A stretch of 17,475 nucleotides of DNA from contig NZ_MUYU01000027.1 of assembly GCF_002014825.1 (NCBI RefSeq), forward strand, positions 1-17,475, read 5' to 3'. Shown in pieces: positions 1-9,023 of the stretch. This DNA comes from Moraxella pluranimalium (GTDB lineage Bacteria; Pseudomonadota; Gammaproteobacteria; Pseudomonadales; Moraxellaceae). The translations under genes were made by a program, and so were the position numbers. The stretch's first letter is position 1. Every line of letters starts with the position of its first letter. Below the pieces are notes generated by a model. That model saw only the letters and a list, made by a program, of their open reading frames with translations, did not search any database and was not told the DNA's origin.

Positions 1-11
1 TGTTTTGTGAT

Positions 12-25
12 GGGGGGTGGGGGGG
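12..25. repeat. Interrupted poly-G tract
   Basis: Six G, one T, then seven G in a row, followed further along by a run of five G at 76-80. The tract lies at the window edge, beyond the terminator of the Sel1 gene, so the gene it belongs to, if any, is not visible. Such tracts can slip during replication, and poly-G tracts drive phase variation in some Moraxella surface protein genes. Whether this one does anything cannot be judged from here. Confidence 0.5.
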
Positions 26-43
26 TGTAGAGTAAGTTGGAAT

Positions 44-70
44 AAAAAAAAGTGAGCTGGGGCTCACTTT
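44..70 (-). terminator. Rho-independent terminator of the Sel1-repeat gene
   Basis: Read on the minus strand, AAAGTGAGC pairs with GCTCACTTT around a CCCA loop (stem arms 49-57 and 62-70), and a run of eight T follows (51 down to 44). The hairpin starts 17 bases after the stop codon of the Sel1-repeat gene. Stem plus T-run is the classical intrinsic terminator form. Confidence 0.85.
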
Positions 71-87
71 GGTTTGGGGGTTATTGC

Positions 88-654
88 TTACTTATTCTGA
101 AACCAAGCATTGGCACTGCGTTTGGCGGATTCGATTTCGCTTGATGATAGGTTTAATGCTAATTGGCTAACCTTTGCTTTGGCACGATTACGCACGCTTT
201 CATCTAGCATGCCATCTCGGGTTGATAAATCATACCACTTATAGGCATCAACAAGGCGTTGTTCACGCTCATCAATCATCGCTAGTGCATAGCTTGCACG
301 GTTATCACCCAGATTGGCGGCTCGCTCAAGCCAAGCACGACCGGTTGCCATATTAGCTTTTACGCCTTCACCACGCAGATACATGATGCCAAGATTGAGC
401 TGTGCTGGTGCAATATTTTTCTCGGCGGCTCGTGTGTACCAATAGATGGCTTTGCTTGCATCTTTGGCGACACCTTCACCTTTTTGCAAGCGCTTTGCTA
501 AAAAAAATTGTGCATGATGGTCGCCACGAGACGCTTGATTGGTTAGATTGGCGATATCCATACTTTCAAATCGGACACTGCTATTTGATTGAGCGTATGC
601 CAAAGTTGCGCTACCTAGTAGGCTTGTCAGTAGGATGGCTTTTAAGAATTTCAC
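88..654 (-). CDS. Exported Sel1-repeat (SLR) protein
   Basis: A 188-residue protein with an N-terminal signal peptide: MKFLK, a hydrophobic stretch to about residue 19, and a likely cleavage after the AYA near residue 21. Two clear Sel1-like repeats follow (about 45-80 and 81-116), with typical signatures such as LAKRLQKGEGVAKD, AIYWYTRAAE and LGIMYLRGEGVKAN, then a weaker third repeat (about 117-150). Sel1 repeats are alpha-alpha hairpins that mediate protein-protein contacts, so an adaptor role in the periplasm is likely; the partner and process are unknown. The start is GTG at 654, chosen because AGGAAG (660-665) sits five bases upstream and the signal peptide begins there. The gene is 134 bases downstream of metW but has its own promoter and terminator, so it is probably a separate unit. 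Confidence 0.85.
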   Translation of the reverse strand: MKFLKAILLTSLLGSATLAYAQSNSSVRFESMDIANLTNQASRGDHHAQFFLAKRLQKGEGVAKDASKAIYWYTRAAEKNIAPAQLNLGIMYLRGEGVKANMATGRAWLERAANLGDNRASYALAMIDEREQRLVDAYKWYDLSTRDGMLDESVRNRAKAKVSQLALNLSSSEIESAKRSANAWFQNK

Positions 655-721
655 GACAACTTCCTAAAAATAAATCAAAAAAACTGGGAATGATTAAATG
701 GCTATATTCCCTATATCATAA

Positions 722-750
722 ATCTTAACATTTTTCGCTAAAAAACTCAA
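722..750 (-). promoter_or_regulatory. Probable sigma-70 promoter of the Sel1-repeat gene
   Basis: On the minus strand, TTGAGT (745-750) and TAAGAT (722-727) are separated by exactly 17 bases, and the -10 box is preceded by TGT (extended -10 form). Transcription would start near 715, leaving a leader of about 60 bases before the GTG start at 654. Confidence 0.6.
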
Positions 751-788
751 TTGAGAAACCGTAACAGTAGGTAATTACAGTTTGGTCA

Positions 789-1406
789 TTAGCCTTTAGC
801 GATACGATAAATCGCCACATCAGCAAGCAAATTCGGTGCACGCTTCACAAAATGATTCATAATCGATGCAGGGATTTTTGGGCTAGGTTTATCACTGATG
901 GCAACGGCATCTAGGATGCGGATGTTGTTGTCATCGCACAGTCGCTCAAAGTCCTTGAATGTACATAGATGAATGTTGGGCGTGTTATACCATTCGTGTG
1001 GCAGGGTTTCACTCATTGGCATGATGCCTTTGATGCCTAGATATACACGGTTTTGCCAATAGGCGAAGTTTGGAAAAGTAACGATGCCTTCTTTGGCAAC
1101 TCGCAACATATCCACGAGTAGTTTGTCGGGGGATTTGACCGCTTGTAAGGCTCGTGCCATCACCACAGTATCAAAGCTTTGGTCGCCAAATCGTGCCAAG
1201 CCGTCGTTCAGGTCTTGTTCGATGATATTTAGGCCTTTTGCCACCGCTTCATTGATTTTGGCTTCATCAATCTCAAGCCCGTAGCCACTCACGCCAAGAC
1301 TGTCTTGTAGGTGTGCTAAGAGCGTACCATCGCCGCAGCCCAAGTCCAGTACTCGTGAATTTGGCTTAATCCATTTTTCAGCAAGTTGATGGTCGATATT
1401 GTTCAT
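789..1406 (-). CDS. metW: Methionine biosynthesis protein MetW (SAM-dependent methyltransferase-like)
   Basis: A 205-residue class I SAM-dependent methyltransferase-fold protein. Motif I is VLDLGCGDG at residues 19-27, and an acidic GLEIDE segment that would bind SAM ribose follows. MetW proteins are about 195-210 residues and almost always sit directly after metX; here the two overlap by four bases (ATGA, 1403-1406), suggesting translational coupling. Genetic work in other proteobacteria links MetW to homoserine acylation together with MetX, but no methyltransferase reaction is well defined for it, so the biochemical role stays open. The family assignment is firm: whole-length similarity, for example [16 protein letters not shown] and [14 protein letters not shown], plus the neighbour. 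Confidence 0.93.
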   Translation of the reverse strand: MNNIDHQLAEKWIKPNSRVLDLGCGDGTLLAHLQDSLGVSGYGLEIDEAKINEAVAKGLNIIEQDLNDGLARFGDQSFDTVVMARALQAVKSPDKLLVDMLRVAKEGIVTFPNFAYWQNRVYLGIKGIMPMSETLPHEWYNTPNIHLCTFKDFERLCDDNNIRILDAVAISDKPSPKIPASIMNHFVKRAPNLLADVAIYRIAKG

Positions 1407-2629
1407 ACTTGCTCCTTAGTTGACTTATGGTTGCTCGGCTTATCGGTTGTATTTTTGCGAAGTGGTGCGCTCAAAAAACCTTTGACCGCTTGGGTATAGC
1501 GGGGAATGTCAAACAAAAACGAATCATGCCCATGCGGCGCATCGACATTCAAAAAACTCACCGGCTTTTGATTGGCAATCAATGCATCGACTAGCTCAAT
1601 TGAGCGTTCGGGCGAGAATCGCCAATCGGTCGTGAATGAAATCACCAAAAACTGACATTCGGTGCGAGCTAGAGCGATTTTTAATGCTTCTTCTTCGCTA
1701 AGCTCATCATCGGCATAATCACGAGTTGGGTCAAAATAATCCAGTGCTTTGGTCATGAGCAAATAAGTGTTGGCATCGAAATTTTGGCTAAAGCGTTCAC
1801 CTTGATAGCGTAAATAGCTTTCGACCTGAAATTCCACATCATAGCCGTACATGAATTTGCCTGATTTTAAATCACGGCCAAATTTGGCTTTCATCGCTTC
1901 TTCGGTGATGTAGGTGATGTGCCCAACCATGCGTGCCAAAATCAAGCCACGACGGGGATAAGTGCCATGCTCAAGATACCAGCCATCATGAAAATCAGGG
2001 TCGGATAAGATGGATTGGCGTGCCACTTCGTTAAAGGCGATGTTCTGGGCGGACAGCTTTGGCGTGCTTGCGATAATCACGGCTCGTGCCAAGCGGTCGG
2101 GATAATCCACCGACCATTGTAGCGCCTGCATTCCGCCCATTGAGCCGCCGATGATGGCGTGCCATTTGTCGATGCCTAAGCGGTCTGAGAGCATGACTTG
2201 GGTTTTGACCCAGTCTTTGATGGTGATGAGTGGAAAATCCGCCCCATAAATTTTGCCCGTCTCGGGATTGATGGTCGTTGGGCCTGTCGAGCCATGACAC
2301 GAGCCGATGTTGTTAAGACACACGACATAAAACTGATTGGTATCAATGGCTTTGTTTGGGCCGATTAGAGCATCCCACCAGCCGGGCTTGGTGTCATCTG
2401 CACTGTGGTAGCCTGCTGCATGATGACTGCCAGATAAGGCATGGCAGATTAAGATGGCGTTTGATTTATCGGTATTGAGTGTGCCATAGGTTTCGATGAC
2501 GAGCTCAAATGATGGCAAAATTCGCTGACATTCTAATAATAAAGGCGTGTCAAAATGCAATGTCTGTGGTGTGACAATGCCAACGGATGATGGGTCAAGG
2601 TGTGGTGCAGTAGAATCGGTTGATTGCAC
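1403..2629 (-). CDS. metX: Homoserine O-acyltransferase MetX
   Basis: A 408-residue alpha/beta-hydrolase-fold enzyme that transfers an acyl group from acyl-CoA to the hydroxyl of L-homoserine, the first committed step of methionine synthesis, in the cytoplasm. The nucleophile elbow [10 protein letters not shown] places the catalytic Ser at 163; Asp335 (TTDWRF) and His368 (GHDSFLFD) complete the triad. Length fits the family. The start is GTG at 2629, preceded by AGGGGA at a five-base spacing; no ATG with a better site is seen nearby. MetX enzymes use either acetyl-CoA or succinyl-CoA, and published work shows many are mis-annotated, so the acyl donor is left open. The gene is co-transcribed with metW. 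Residues 389-408 form a polar tail ([16 protein letters not shown]) that looks disordered. Confidence 0.95.
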   Translation of the reverse strand: MQSTDSTAPHLDPSSVGIVTPQTLHFDTPLLLECQRILPSFELVIETYGTLNTDKSNAILICHALSGSHHAAGYHSADDTKPGWWDALIGPNKAIDTNQFYVVCLNNIGSCHGSTGPTTINPETGKIYGADFPLITIKDWVKTQVMLSDRLGIDKWHAIIGGSMGGMQALQWSVDYPDRLARAVIIASTPKLSAQNIAFNEVARQSILSDPDFHDGWYLEHGTYPRRGLILARMVGHITYITEEAMKAKFGRDLKSGKFMYGYDVEFQVESYLRYQGERFSQNFDANTYLLMTKALDYFDPTRDYADDELSEEEALKIALARTECQFLVISFTTDWRFSPERSIELVDALIANQKPVSFLNVDAPHGHDSFLFDIPRYTQAVKGFLSAPLRKNTTDKPSNHKSTKEQV

Positions 2630-2659
2630 AAATTTCCCCTAATTTATTTAAAAATAATT

Positions 2660-2688
2660 AGTATAAAATTAACAAATTCCTAACGGTA
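2660..2688 (-). promoter_or_regulatory. Possible metX-metW promoter
   Basis: On the minus strand TATACT (2660-2665) lies in an AT-rich stretch about 31 bases before the metX GTG. The matching -35 region (around 2683-2688, TACCGT, or one base further out TTACCG) is weak. No MetR box (TGAANNTNNTTCA) was found in this intergenic region. Confidence 0.4.
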
Positions 2689-2828
2689 AAATCGCAAAAC
2701 TTTGGTGATGATATTGTAGAGCGAAATGATGACAATGGCAATGTTTTTGGGAGATTTTATACATCTTTATGTGCCAAAGCTGCAAATTGTTTAAGTGGTT
2801 AAAGTCAATCATTAGGCAAATTTAGCGG

Positions 2829-2854
2829 ATTTTTTGGCCAAAAAATGCTACACT
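2829..2854 (+). promoter_or_regulatory. hemH promoter with an 18-bp palindrome in the spacer
   Basis: TGC followed by TACACT (2849-2854) gives an extended -10 element about 35 bases before the hemH start. Directly upstream lies a perfect palindrome, ATTTTTTGGCCAAAAAAT (2829-2846), where the -35/-10 spacer would be. No good -35 hexamer is seen. The palindrome could be a regulator site or a bent A-tract; its role is not known. Confidence 0.5.
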
Positions 2855-2888
2855 AAGCATCATTTTAATTAATCCATTAAGTTATTGT

Positions 2889-3860
2889 ATGATGTCAAAA
2901 AAAACAGCCATTTTATTGGTGAATTTGGGCACGCCAGATGAGCCAACGCCATCGGCGGTACGTGCGTATTTGCGAGAGTTTTTGAGCGATACTCGGGTGA
3001 TTGAAATCCCCAAGCTGATTTGGCAAATTATCCTAAATGCCTTTGTGCTGACCACTCGCCCAAAGCGTGTCGCTCATGCCTATCAAAGCGTGTGGACGGC
3101 TGATGGCTCACCACTACTTGCGATTTTAAAAAGTCAGGCAAATGAGCTACAAGCACATCTGTCGCATCAAGGCATCGATACGCCTGTGTATCCTGCGACC
3201 ACTTATGGCAATCCATCCATCAAAGATACGATGGCGCGCCTAAGTGCCGAAGGTGTTGAGCGGTTTGTGATTTTGCCATTGTATCCGCAGTATTCGGCGA
3301 CATCGACGGCGGCGGCTTTTGATAAGGTGGCAGAATTTGCGATGGCAAGTCGCAATATGCCTGAGATTCATTTTATCAAAGATTATCACGACCATCCGCT
3401 GTATATCGATGCGCTGGTGGCGAGTGTGCGTCGTTTTTGGGATGAGCATGGGCAAGCGGATAAGCTGTTGTTCAGCTTTCATGGTATCCCCAAGCCCTAT
3501 GCGGACAAGGGCGACCCGTATCCAGAGCAATGTCGCAAAACTGCCGTTTTGGTCGCTGATAAGCTTGGCTTGACTGCCAATCAATGGGCGGTGAGCTTTC
3601 AGTCACGCTTTGGGGCGCAAGAGTGGCTCAAGCCCTATACTGATGAGCTGCTAGAGAGCTGGGGTGCGCAAGGGGTGTCGGTGCAAGTGGCAAGCCCTGC
3701 GTTTTCGGCGGATTGTCTTGAGACGCTCGAAGAGCTTGCGGTGGAAAATCGGGATAATTTTATGGCAGCAGGAGGTAAGTCCTATGCCTATATCCCTGCG
3801 CTTAATACCGATGAATTGCACATACAGATGATGGCGGATATTCTTAAGCGGTATCTATAA
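2889..3860 (+). CDS. hemH: Ferrochelatase HemH
   Basis: A 323-residue enzyme that inserts Fe(II) into protoporphyrin IX, the last step of heme synthesis, acting at the cytoplasmic face of the inner membrane. Family landmarks are present in order: LLVNLGTPDEPTP (9-21), LPLYPQYSATSTAA (129-142), SFHGIP with the metal-inserting His198, the DPYPEQCRKTA block (209-219), SFQSRFG (236-242) and ADCLETLEEL with conserved Glu278. Length matches bacterial ferrochelatases. The start has two consecutive ATG codons (2889 and 2892) and no strong ribosome-binding site, so either may be used. The gene stands alone on this strand, divergent from metX and convergent with idh. Confidence 0.96.
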   Translation: MMSKKTAILLVNLGTPDEPTPSAVRAYLREFLSDTRVIEIPKLIWQIILNAFVLTTRPKRVAHAYQSVWTADGSPLLAILKSQANELQAHLSHQGIDTPVYPATTYGNPSIKDTMARLSAEGVERFVILPLYPQYSATSTAAAFDKVAEFAMASRNMPEIHFIKDYHDHPLYIDALVASVRRFWDEHGQADKLLFSFHGIPKPYADKGDPYPEQCRKTAVLVADKLGLTANQWAVSFQSRFGAQEWLKPYTDELLESWGAQGVSVQVASPAFSADCLETLEELAVENRDNFMAAGGKSYAYIPALNTDELHIQMMADILKRYL

Positions 3861-3884
3861 GTATTTGATTGTAAGTATTTGATT
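3858..3884. repeat. 13-bp tandem duplication over the hemH stop codon
   Basis: The unit TAAGTATTTGATT occurs at 3858-3870 and again at 3872-3884, with one base between (period 14). The first three bases of copy one are the hemH stop codon. It looks like a recent slippage duplication. Confidence 0.7.
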
Positions 3885-3961
3885 ATGCGAGATTTTTGAT
3901 GACTTGATTGATTTTTAAAGTTATCAGAAATTTGCAAATCAATGCTAAAAGTATCAACAAT

Positions 3962-3994
3962 AAAAAGTGCCTTAACGAGATGTTAAGGCACTTT
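3962..3994 (-). terminator. Terminator of idh, possibly bidirectional with hemH
   Basis: A 13-bp perfect stem, AAAGTGCCTTAAC (3964-3976) with GTTAAGGCACTTT (3982-3994), around a five-base loop. On the minus strand it starts 17 bases after the idh stop codon, and the stem runs into T residues (3966 down to 3962). On the plus strand only the stem's own TTT follows, so termination of hemH there would be weaker. Confidence 0.85.
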
Positions 3995-4010
3995 CATCAT
4001 CGATGGATGA

Positions 4011-6260
<2,250 letters not shown>

Positions 6261-6262
6261 TC

Positions 6263-6268
6263 ATTATA
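6263..6268 (-). promoter_or_regulatory. Probable -10 box of the idh promoter
   Basis: Perfect TATAAT on the minus strand, 27 bases ahead of the idh ATG, giving a short leader that contains the AAGGAG ribosome-binding site. The -35 region is poorly conserved. Confidence 0.5.
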
Positions 6269-6711
6269 ACTAAAGGTAAACTGGCTTATTATGCCATACT
6301 TTCCGTGTTTTGCATACTTGCAAAGCGATGGCGAAGTGGCATTTATCACAAAAATTCATCAAAGCATTAGAATATTCGAATATTAATGATACAACGGATG
6401 ATTGTACTGTATAAAATTCGTACATTTTTCATGCAATCATTTACTGCGCTCAAAAAAGCGGTGCGTCCGTTGGTGTTAAGTTGTTTGGTTGCCAAGCAAG
6501 ACGTACTGCGACTTTGATATTCAAAACGATTAAAAATGGTACATTTGTTCTTAAAAAACTGCCATCGCATGGCAACTGTACTATGTTTTTTGGCTAAAAA
6601 CAAGCGTTTACTGTTCGATTGACTAGCAATTTTTATGATGATTTTTGGTTTTTCATTTATTTTTGAAATGATTGCGTATTCTGTGGCTTATCTGTATCCC
6701 CAATCAAATTA

Positions 6712-6720
6712 TGCTATAAT
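6712..6720 (+). promoter_or_regulatory. Extended -10 promoter of tsaD
   Basis: TGC plus a perfect TATAAT (6715-6720), 35 bases before the tsaD ATG. The candidate -35 hexamer (CTGTAT near 6692) is weak, as is usual for extended -10 promoters. This may drive the whole tsaD to cobS series. Confidence 0.6.
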
Positions 6721-6755
6721 AAAAAGCAATGATTTTTTGATAAATTTGACCAACA

Positions 6756-7790
6756 ATGAAAATTTTAGGCCTAGAAACTTCCTGTGATGAAACAGGGCTT
6801 GCCATTTATGATGATACGCTCAACGACGGCAAAGGCGGTGTGCTTGCCCAAGTGCTGTACTCGCAAATTGAGCTACACGCCACTTATGGCGGTGTCGTGC
6901 CCGAGCTTGCCAGTCGTGACCATATCCGTAAGCTTGTCCCGCTGTTTCATGAATTATTAAATAAAGCAAATATTAATAAATCAGACATCGATGCCGTCGC
7001 CTATACCAAAGGGCCGGGACTAATTGGGGCATTGATGACCGGTGCGCTGTTTGGGCGGACGCTGGCCTTTGGGCTGGGTGTACCGGCCATTGGCGTGCAT
7101 CATATGGAAGGACATTTGCTTGCGCCTGTGATGACGGGTGATGGCGTGGAGTTTCCTTTTGTGTGCTTGCTGGTGTCAGGTGGTCATACCATGCTTGTGC
7201 GAGCCGATGGCGTGGGGCAATACACCGTGCTTGGCGAGTCGATTGATGATGCGGCCGGTGAGTGCTTTGATAAAGCTGCCAAGATGCTCAACTTACCGTA
7301 TCCGGGCGGCCCAAATGTGGCAAAGCTTGCCGAAACGGGCAATCGCCATGCCTATGAACTGCCACGCCCGATGCTACATAAGGGGCTGGATTTTTCGTTC
7401 AGCGGTATGAAAACAGCGGTGCATAATCTCATCAAAGATACGCCAAATGCCGACAGCGACCCTGTGGTGCGAGCGGATATTGCCGCAAGCTTTGAATATG
7501 CAGTGGTGGATACGCTAGTCAAAAAATGCGTCAAAGCACTCAAACAAACGGGTCTAAAACGCCTAGTCATCGCAGGTGGTGTATCCGCCAATCGCTCACT
7601 GCGCCAAAGCCTAGAGCATGAACTGAACAAAATCCATGCCGTCGTCCACTACGCACCGCCTGAGCTGTGCACCGATAATGGGGCGATGATTGCTTATGCA
7701 GGCTACTGCCGTCTAAAAGCAGGGCAGGCCGATGGCTTGTCGGTGGCGTGCGTACCACGATGGGATATGCAGAGCCTAAAAATTGCCTAA
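6756..7790 (+). CDS. tsaD: tRNA N6-adenosine threonylcarbamoyltransferase TsaD
   Basis: A 344-residue ASKHA-fold enzyme (formerly Gcp/YgjD) that transfers the threonylcarbamoyl group from threonylcarbamoyl-AMP to A37 of tRNAs reading ANN codons, with TsaB and TsaE. Visible landmarks: [14 protein letters not shown] at the N-terminus, HHMEGHL with metal ligands His116 and His120, LVSGGHT (139-145), [17 protein letters not shown] from 170, FSGMKTAV (215-222), [10 protein letters not shown] (274-283) and [12 protein letters not shown] with the third metal ligand Asp307. Full family length, so the gene is intact. No strong ribosome-binding site precedes the ATG, but the start coincides with the family N-terminus. 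An ordinary essential gene that heads the cluster with the 2H phosphoesterase and cob genes. Confidence 0.97.
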   Translation: MKILGLETSCDETGLAIYDDTLNDGKGGVLAQVLYSQIELHATYGGVVPELASRDHIRKLVPLFHELLNKANINKSDIDAVAYTKGPGLIGALMTGALFGRTLAFGLGVPAIGVHHMEGHLLAPVMTGDGVEFPFVCLLVSGGHTMLVRADGVGQYTVLGESIDDAAGECFDKAAKMLNLPYPGGPNVAKLAETGNRHAYELPRPMLHKGLDFSFSGMKTAVHNLIKDTPNADSDPVVRADIAASFEYAVVDTLVKKCVKALKQTGLKRLVIAGGVSANRSLRQSLEHELNKIHAVVHYAPPELCTDNGAMIAYAGYCRLKAGQADGLSVACVPRWDMQSLKIA

Positions 7791-7825
7791 GTCTATCATT
7801 ATTTAATAAATATACATAATCAGCC

Positions 7826-8437
7826 ATGACCACGCCAACAGCCGTCTCACCGCTCACTACCGCTGATTATCAAAAGTGGCACAAAGGGCGACGGCATTAT
7901 GGCGTGTGGTATATCCCGATTGATGATGATAAGGTGGTGGCATATTGCCAAAGCTTGCGTGATGAGCTTGGTGAGCTGTTTGCGGATAATTATCGCCGTC
8001 AGTGGCATATCACGCTGTTTGTCAATGGCTTTTATGTGGATAACCGTCAGTATGATGATGACTTTGATGAGTGTATTTTAACTAATCAAATCAATGATTT
8101 GCAAAATTTACAGTTATCCAGATTTCATCTGACGACGCAGAATTTGGGCAGTTTTATCAATTGTGCCTATGTGGGTGTTAAGATGCATCCCGCCTTGATG
8201 CAGATTCGCCAACATCTTGGCAATCATCATCAAGAAATCGCACCGCTGACTTATACACCGCATATTACTTTGGGATTGTATCGCCACGCCTTTGATTATG
8301 ATGCTGTGATAAATCGCTTAAACAGCGTGGCAACGACAGCACTAGATATACCTGTCAATCGCTTGATGTTTGCGACTTTTGATGCGACAGATTTACAAGG
8401 TAAACTGTATAATCAGCATGAAATCAGATTAAAATAA
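7826..8437 (+). CDS. 2H phosphoesterase, RNA 2',3'-cyclic phosphodiesterase / 2'-5' RNA ligase-like (ThpR/LigT family)
   Basis: A 203-residue protein with the two H-x-T motifs that define the 2H phosphoesterase superfamily: HIT at residues 61-63 (WHITLFVNGF) and HIT at 146-148 (TPHITLGLYRH). Each motif supplies one catalytic His and one Thr from symmetric lobes. Known members hydrolyse 2',3'-cyclic phosphates on RNA or nucleotides, or reversibly join 2'-5' RNA ends; the true substrate here cannot be read from sequence. The gene starts 35 bases after tsaD and ends 12 bases before cobU, so it is probably co-transcribed with both. No clear ribosome-binding site precedes the ATG at 7826, so the exact start is less sure than the family. 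Confidence 0.8.
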   Translation: MTTPTAVSPLTTADYQKWHKGRRHYGVWYIPIDDDKVVAYCQSLRDELGELFADNYRRQWHITLFVNGFYVDNRQYDDDFDECILTNQINDLQNLQLSRFHLTTQNLGSFINCAYVGVKMHPALMQIRQHLGNHHQEIAPLTYTPHITLGLYRHAFDYDAVINRLNSVATTALDIPVNRLMFATFDATDLQGKLYNQHEIRLK

Positions 8438-8449
8438 AAGGGATATTGC

Positions 8450-8986
8450 ATGATTTATTTTATCTTAGGTGGTGCACGCTCGGGCAAATCCCGCCATGCC
8501 GAACAGCTTGCCAAAGACTATGAACAACAAGGCGGGCGCATCATCTATGTGGCAACCGCAGGACGTTTTGATGATGAAATGATACAACGCATTGAACATC
8601 ATCAAAACCACCGACCAAAGCATTGGCAAACGATAGAAGAGCAATATGATTTAGCCAAAATTTTCGCTCAATATAACGATGAGCAAAGTGTGATTTTGGT
8701 GGATTGCTTGACGCTGTGGCTGTCAAATTTATTATGCCAAGATGATGGTCGATTTCAAATACATAAAAACGAATTTTTAAACGAGCTTCAAAAAACCCGC
8801 GCCACAGTGATTTTGGTGAGTAATGAAACAGGACTTGGCGTTGTGCCTATGGGTGAACTAACACGGCGATTTGTTGATGAGAGTGGTTGGTTACATCAAA
8901 CCATCGCTCAAATGGCAGATAAAGTGGTGTTTTGTGTGGCGGGGTTGCCGATGGTGTTGAAACCTTCAACAAATCCATTAACCTAA
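8450..8986 (+). CDS. cobU: Adenosylcobinamide kinase / adenosylcobinamide-phosphate guanylyltransferase CobU
   Basis: A 178-residue bifunctional enzyme that phosphorylates adenosylcobinamide and then attaches GMP, activating the corrinoid for nucleotide-loop assembly. The P-loop GGARSGKS is at 7-14. DDEMIQRIEHHQNHRP (41-56) contains the His that carries the GMP intermediate (His50 by alignment with Salmonella His46). VDCLTLWLSNLL and SNETGLGVVPMGELTRRFVDE are also standard for the family. Length fits (about 180). AAGGGA (8438-8443) precedes the ATG by six bases. First of four cob genes in a row; no cobalamin riboswitch fits in the 12-base gap upstream. Confidence 0.95.
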   Translation: MIYFILGGARSGKSRHAEQLAKDYEQQGGRIIYVATAGRFDDEMIQRIEHHQNHRPKHWQTIEEQYDLAKIFAQYNDEQSVILVDCLTLWLSNLLCQDDGRFQIHKNEFLNELQKTRATVILVSNETGLGVVPMGELTRRFVDESGWLHQTIAQMADKVVFCVAGLPMVLKPSTNPLT

Positions 8987-9012
8987 AAAATTATGATTTG
9001 ACAAAGACTTAC

Positions 9013-9018
9013 AAGGAG
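9013..9018 (+). promoter_or_regulatory. Ribosome-binding site that fixes the cobT start
   Basis: AAGGAG lies five bases before ATG 9024. An in-frame GTG at 9018 shares its first base with this site, so it cannot be the real start. Confidence 0.8.
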
Positions 9019-9023
9019 TGGCT

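Noticed and set aside
746..755. CTCAATTGAG palindrome between metW and the Sel1 gene as an operator or terminator
   Set aside because: Ten bases is short enough to occur by chance; it overlaps the -35 box but nothing else supports a regulator site.
2630..2888. SAM riboswitch or MetR box upstream of metX
   Set aside because: I could find neither a convincing riboswitch-like fold nor the TGAANNTNNTTCA pattern in this region.
6367..6603. A 78-codon open frame on the minus strand between idh and tsaD
   Set aside because: It has no ribosome-binding site, its translation has an odd composition with no recognisable family, and it overlaps the palindromic features. It looks like chance coding potential.
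8438..8449. Cobalamin riboswitch before the cob genes
   Set aside because: Only 12 bases separate cobU from the upstream gene, and only 35 bases lie before that gene; a cobalamin riboswitch needs far more.
9018..9023. GTG at 9018 as the start of cobT
   Set aside because: It overlaps the AAGGAG ribosome-binding site; ATG 9024 has the right spacing.
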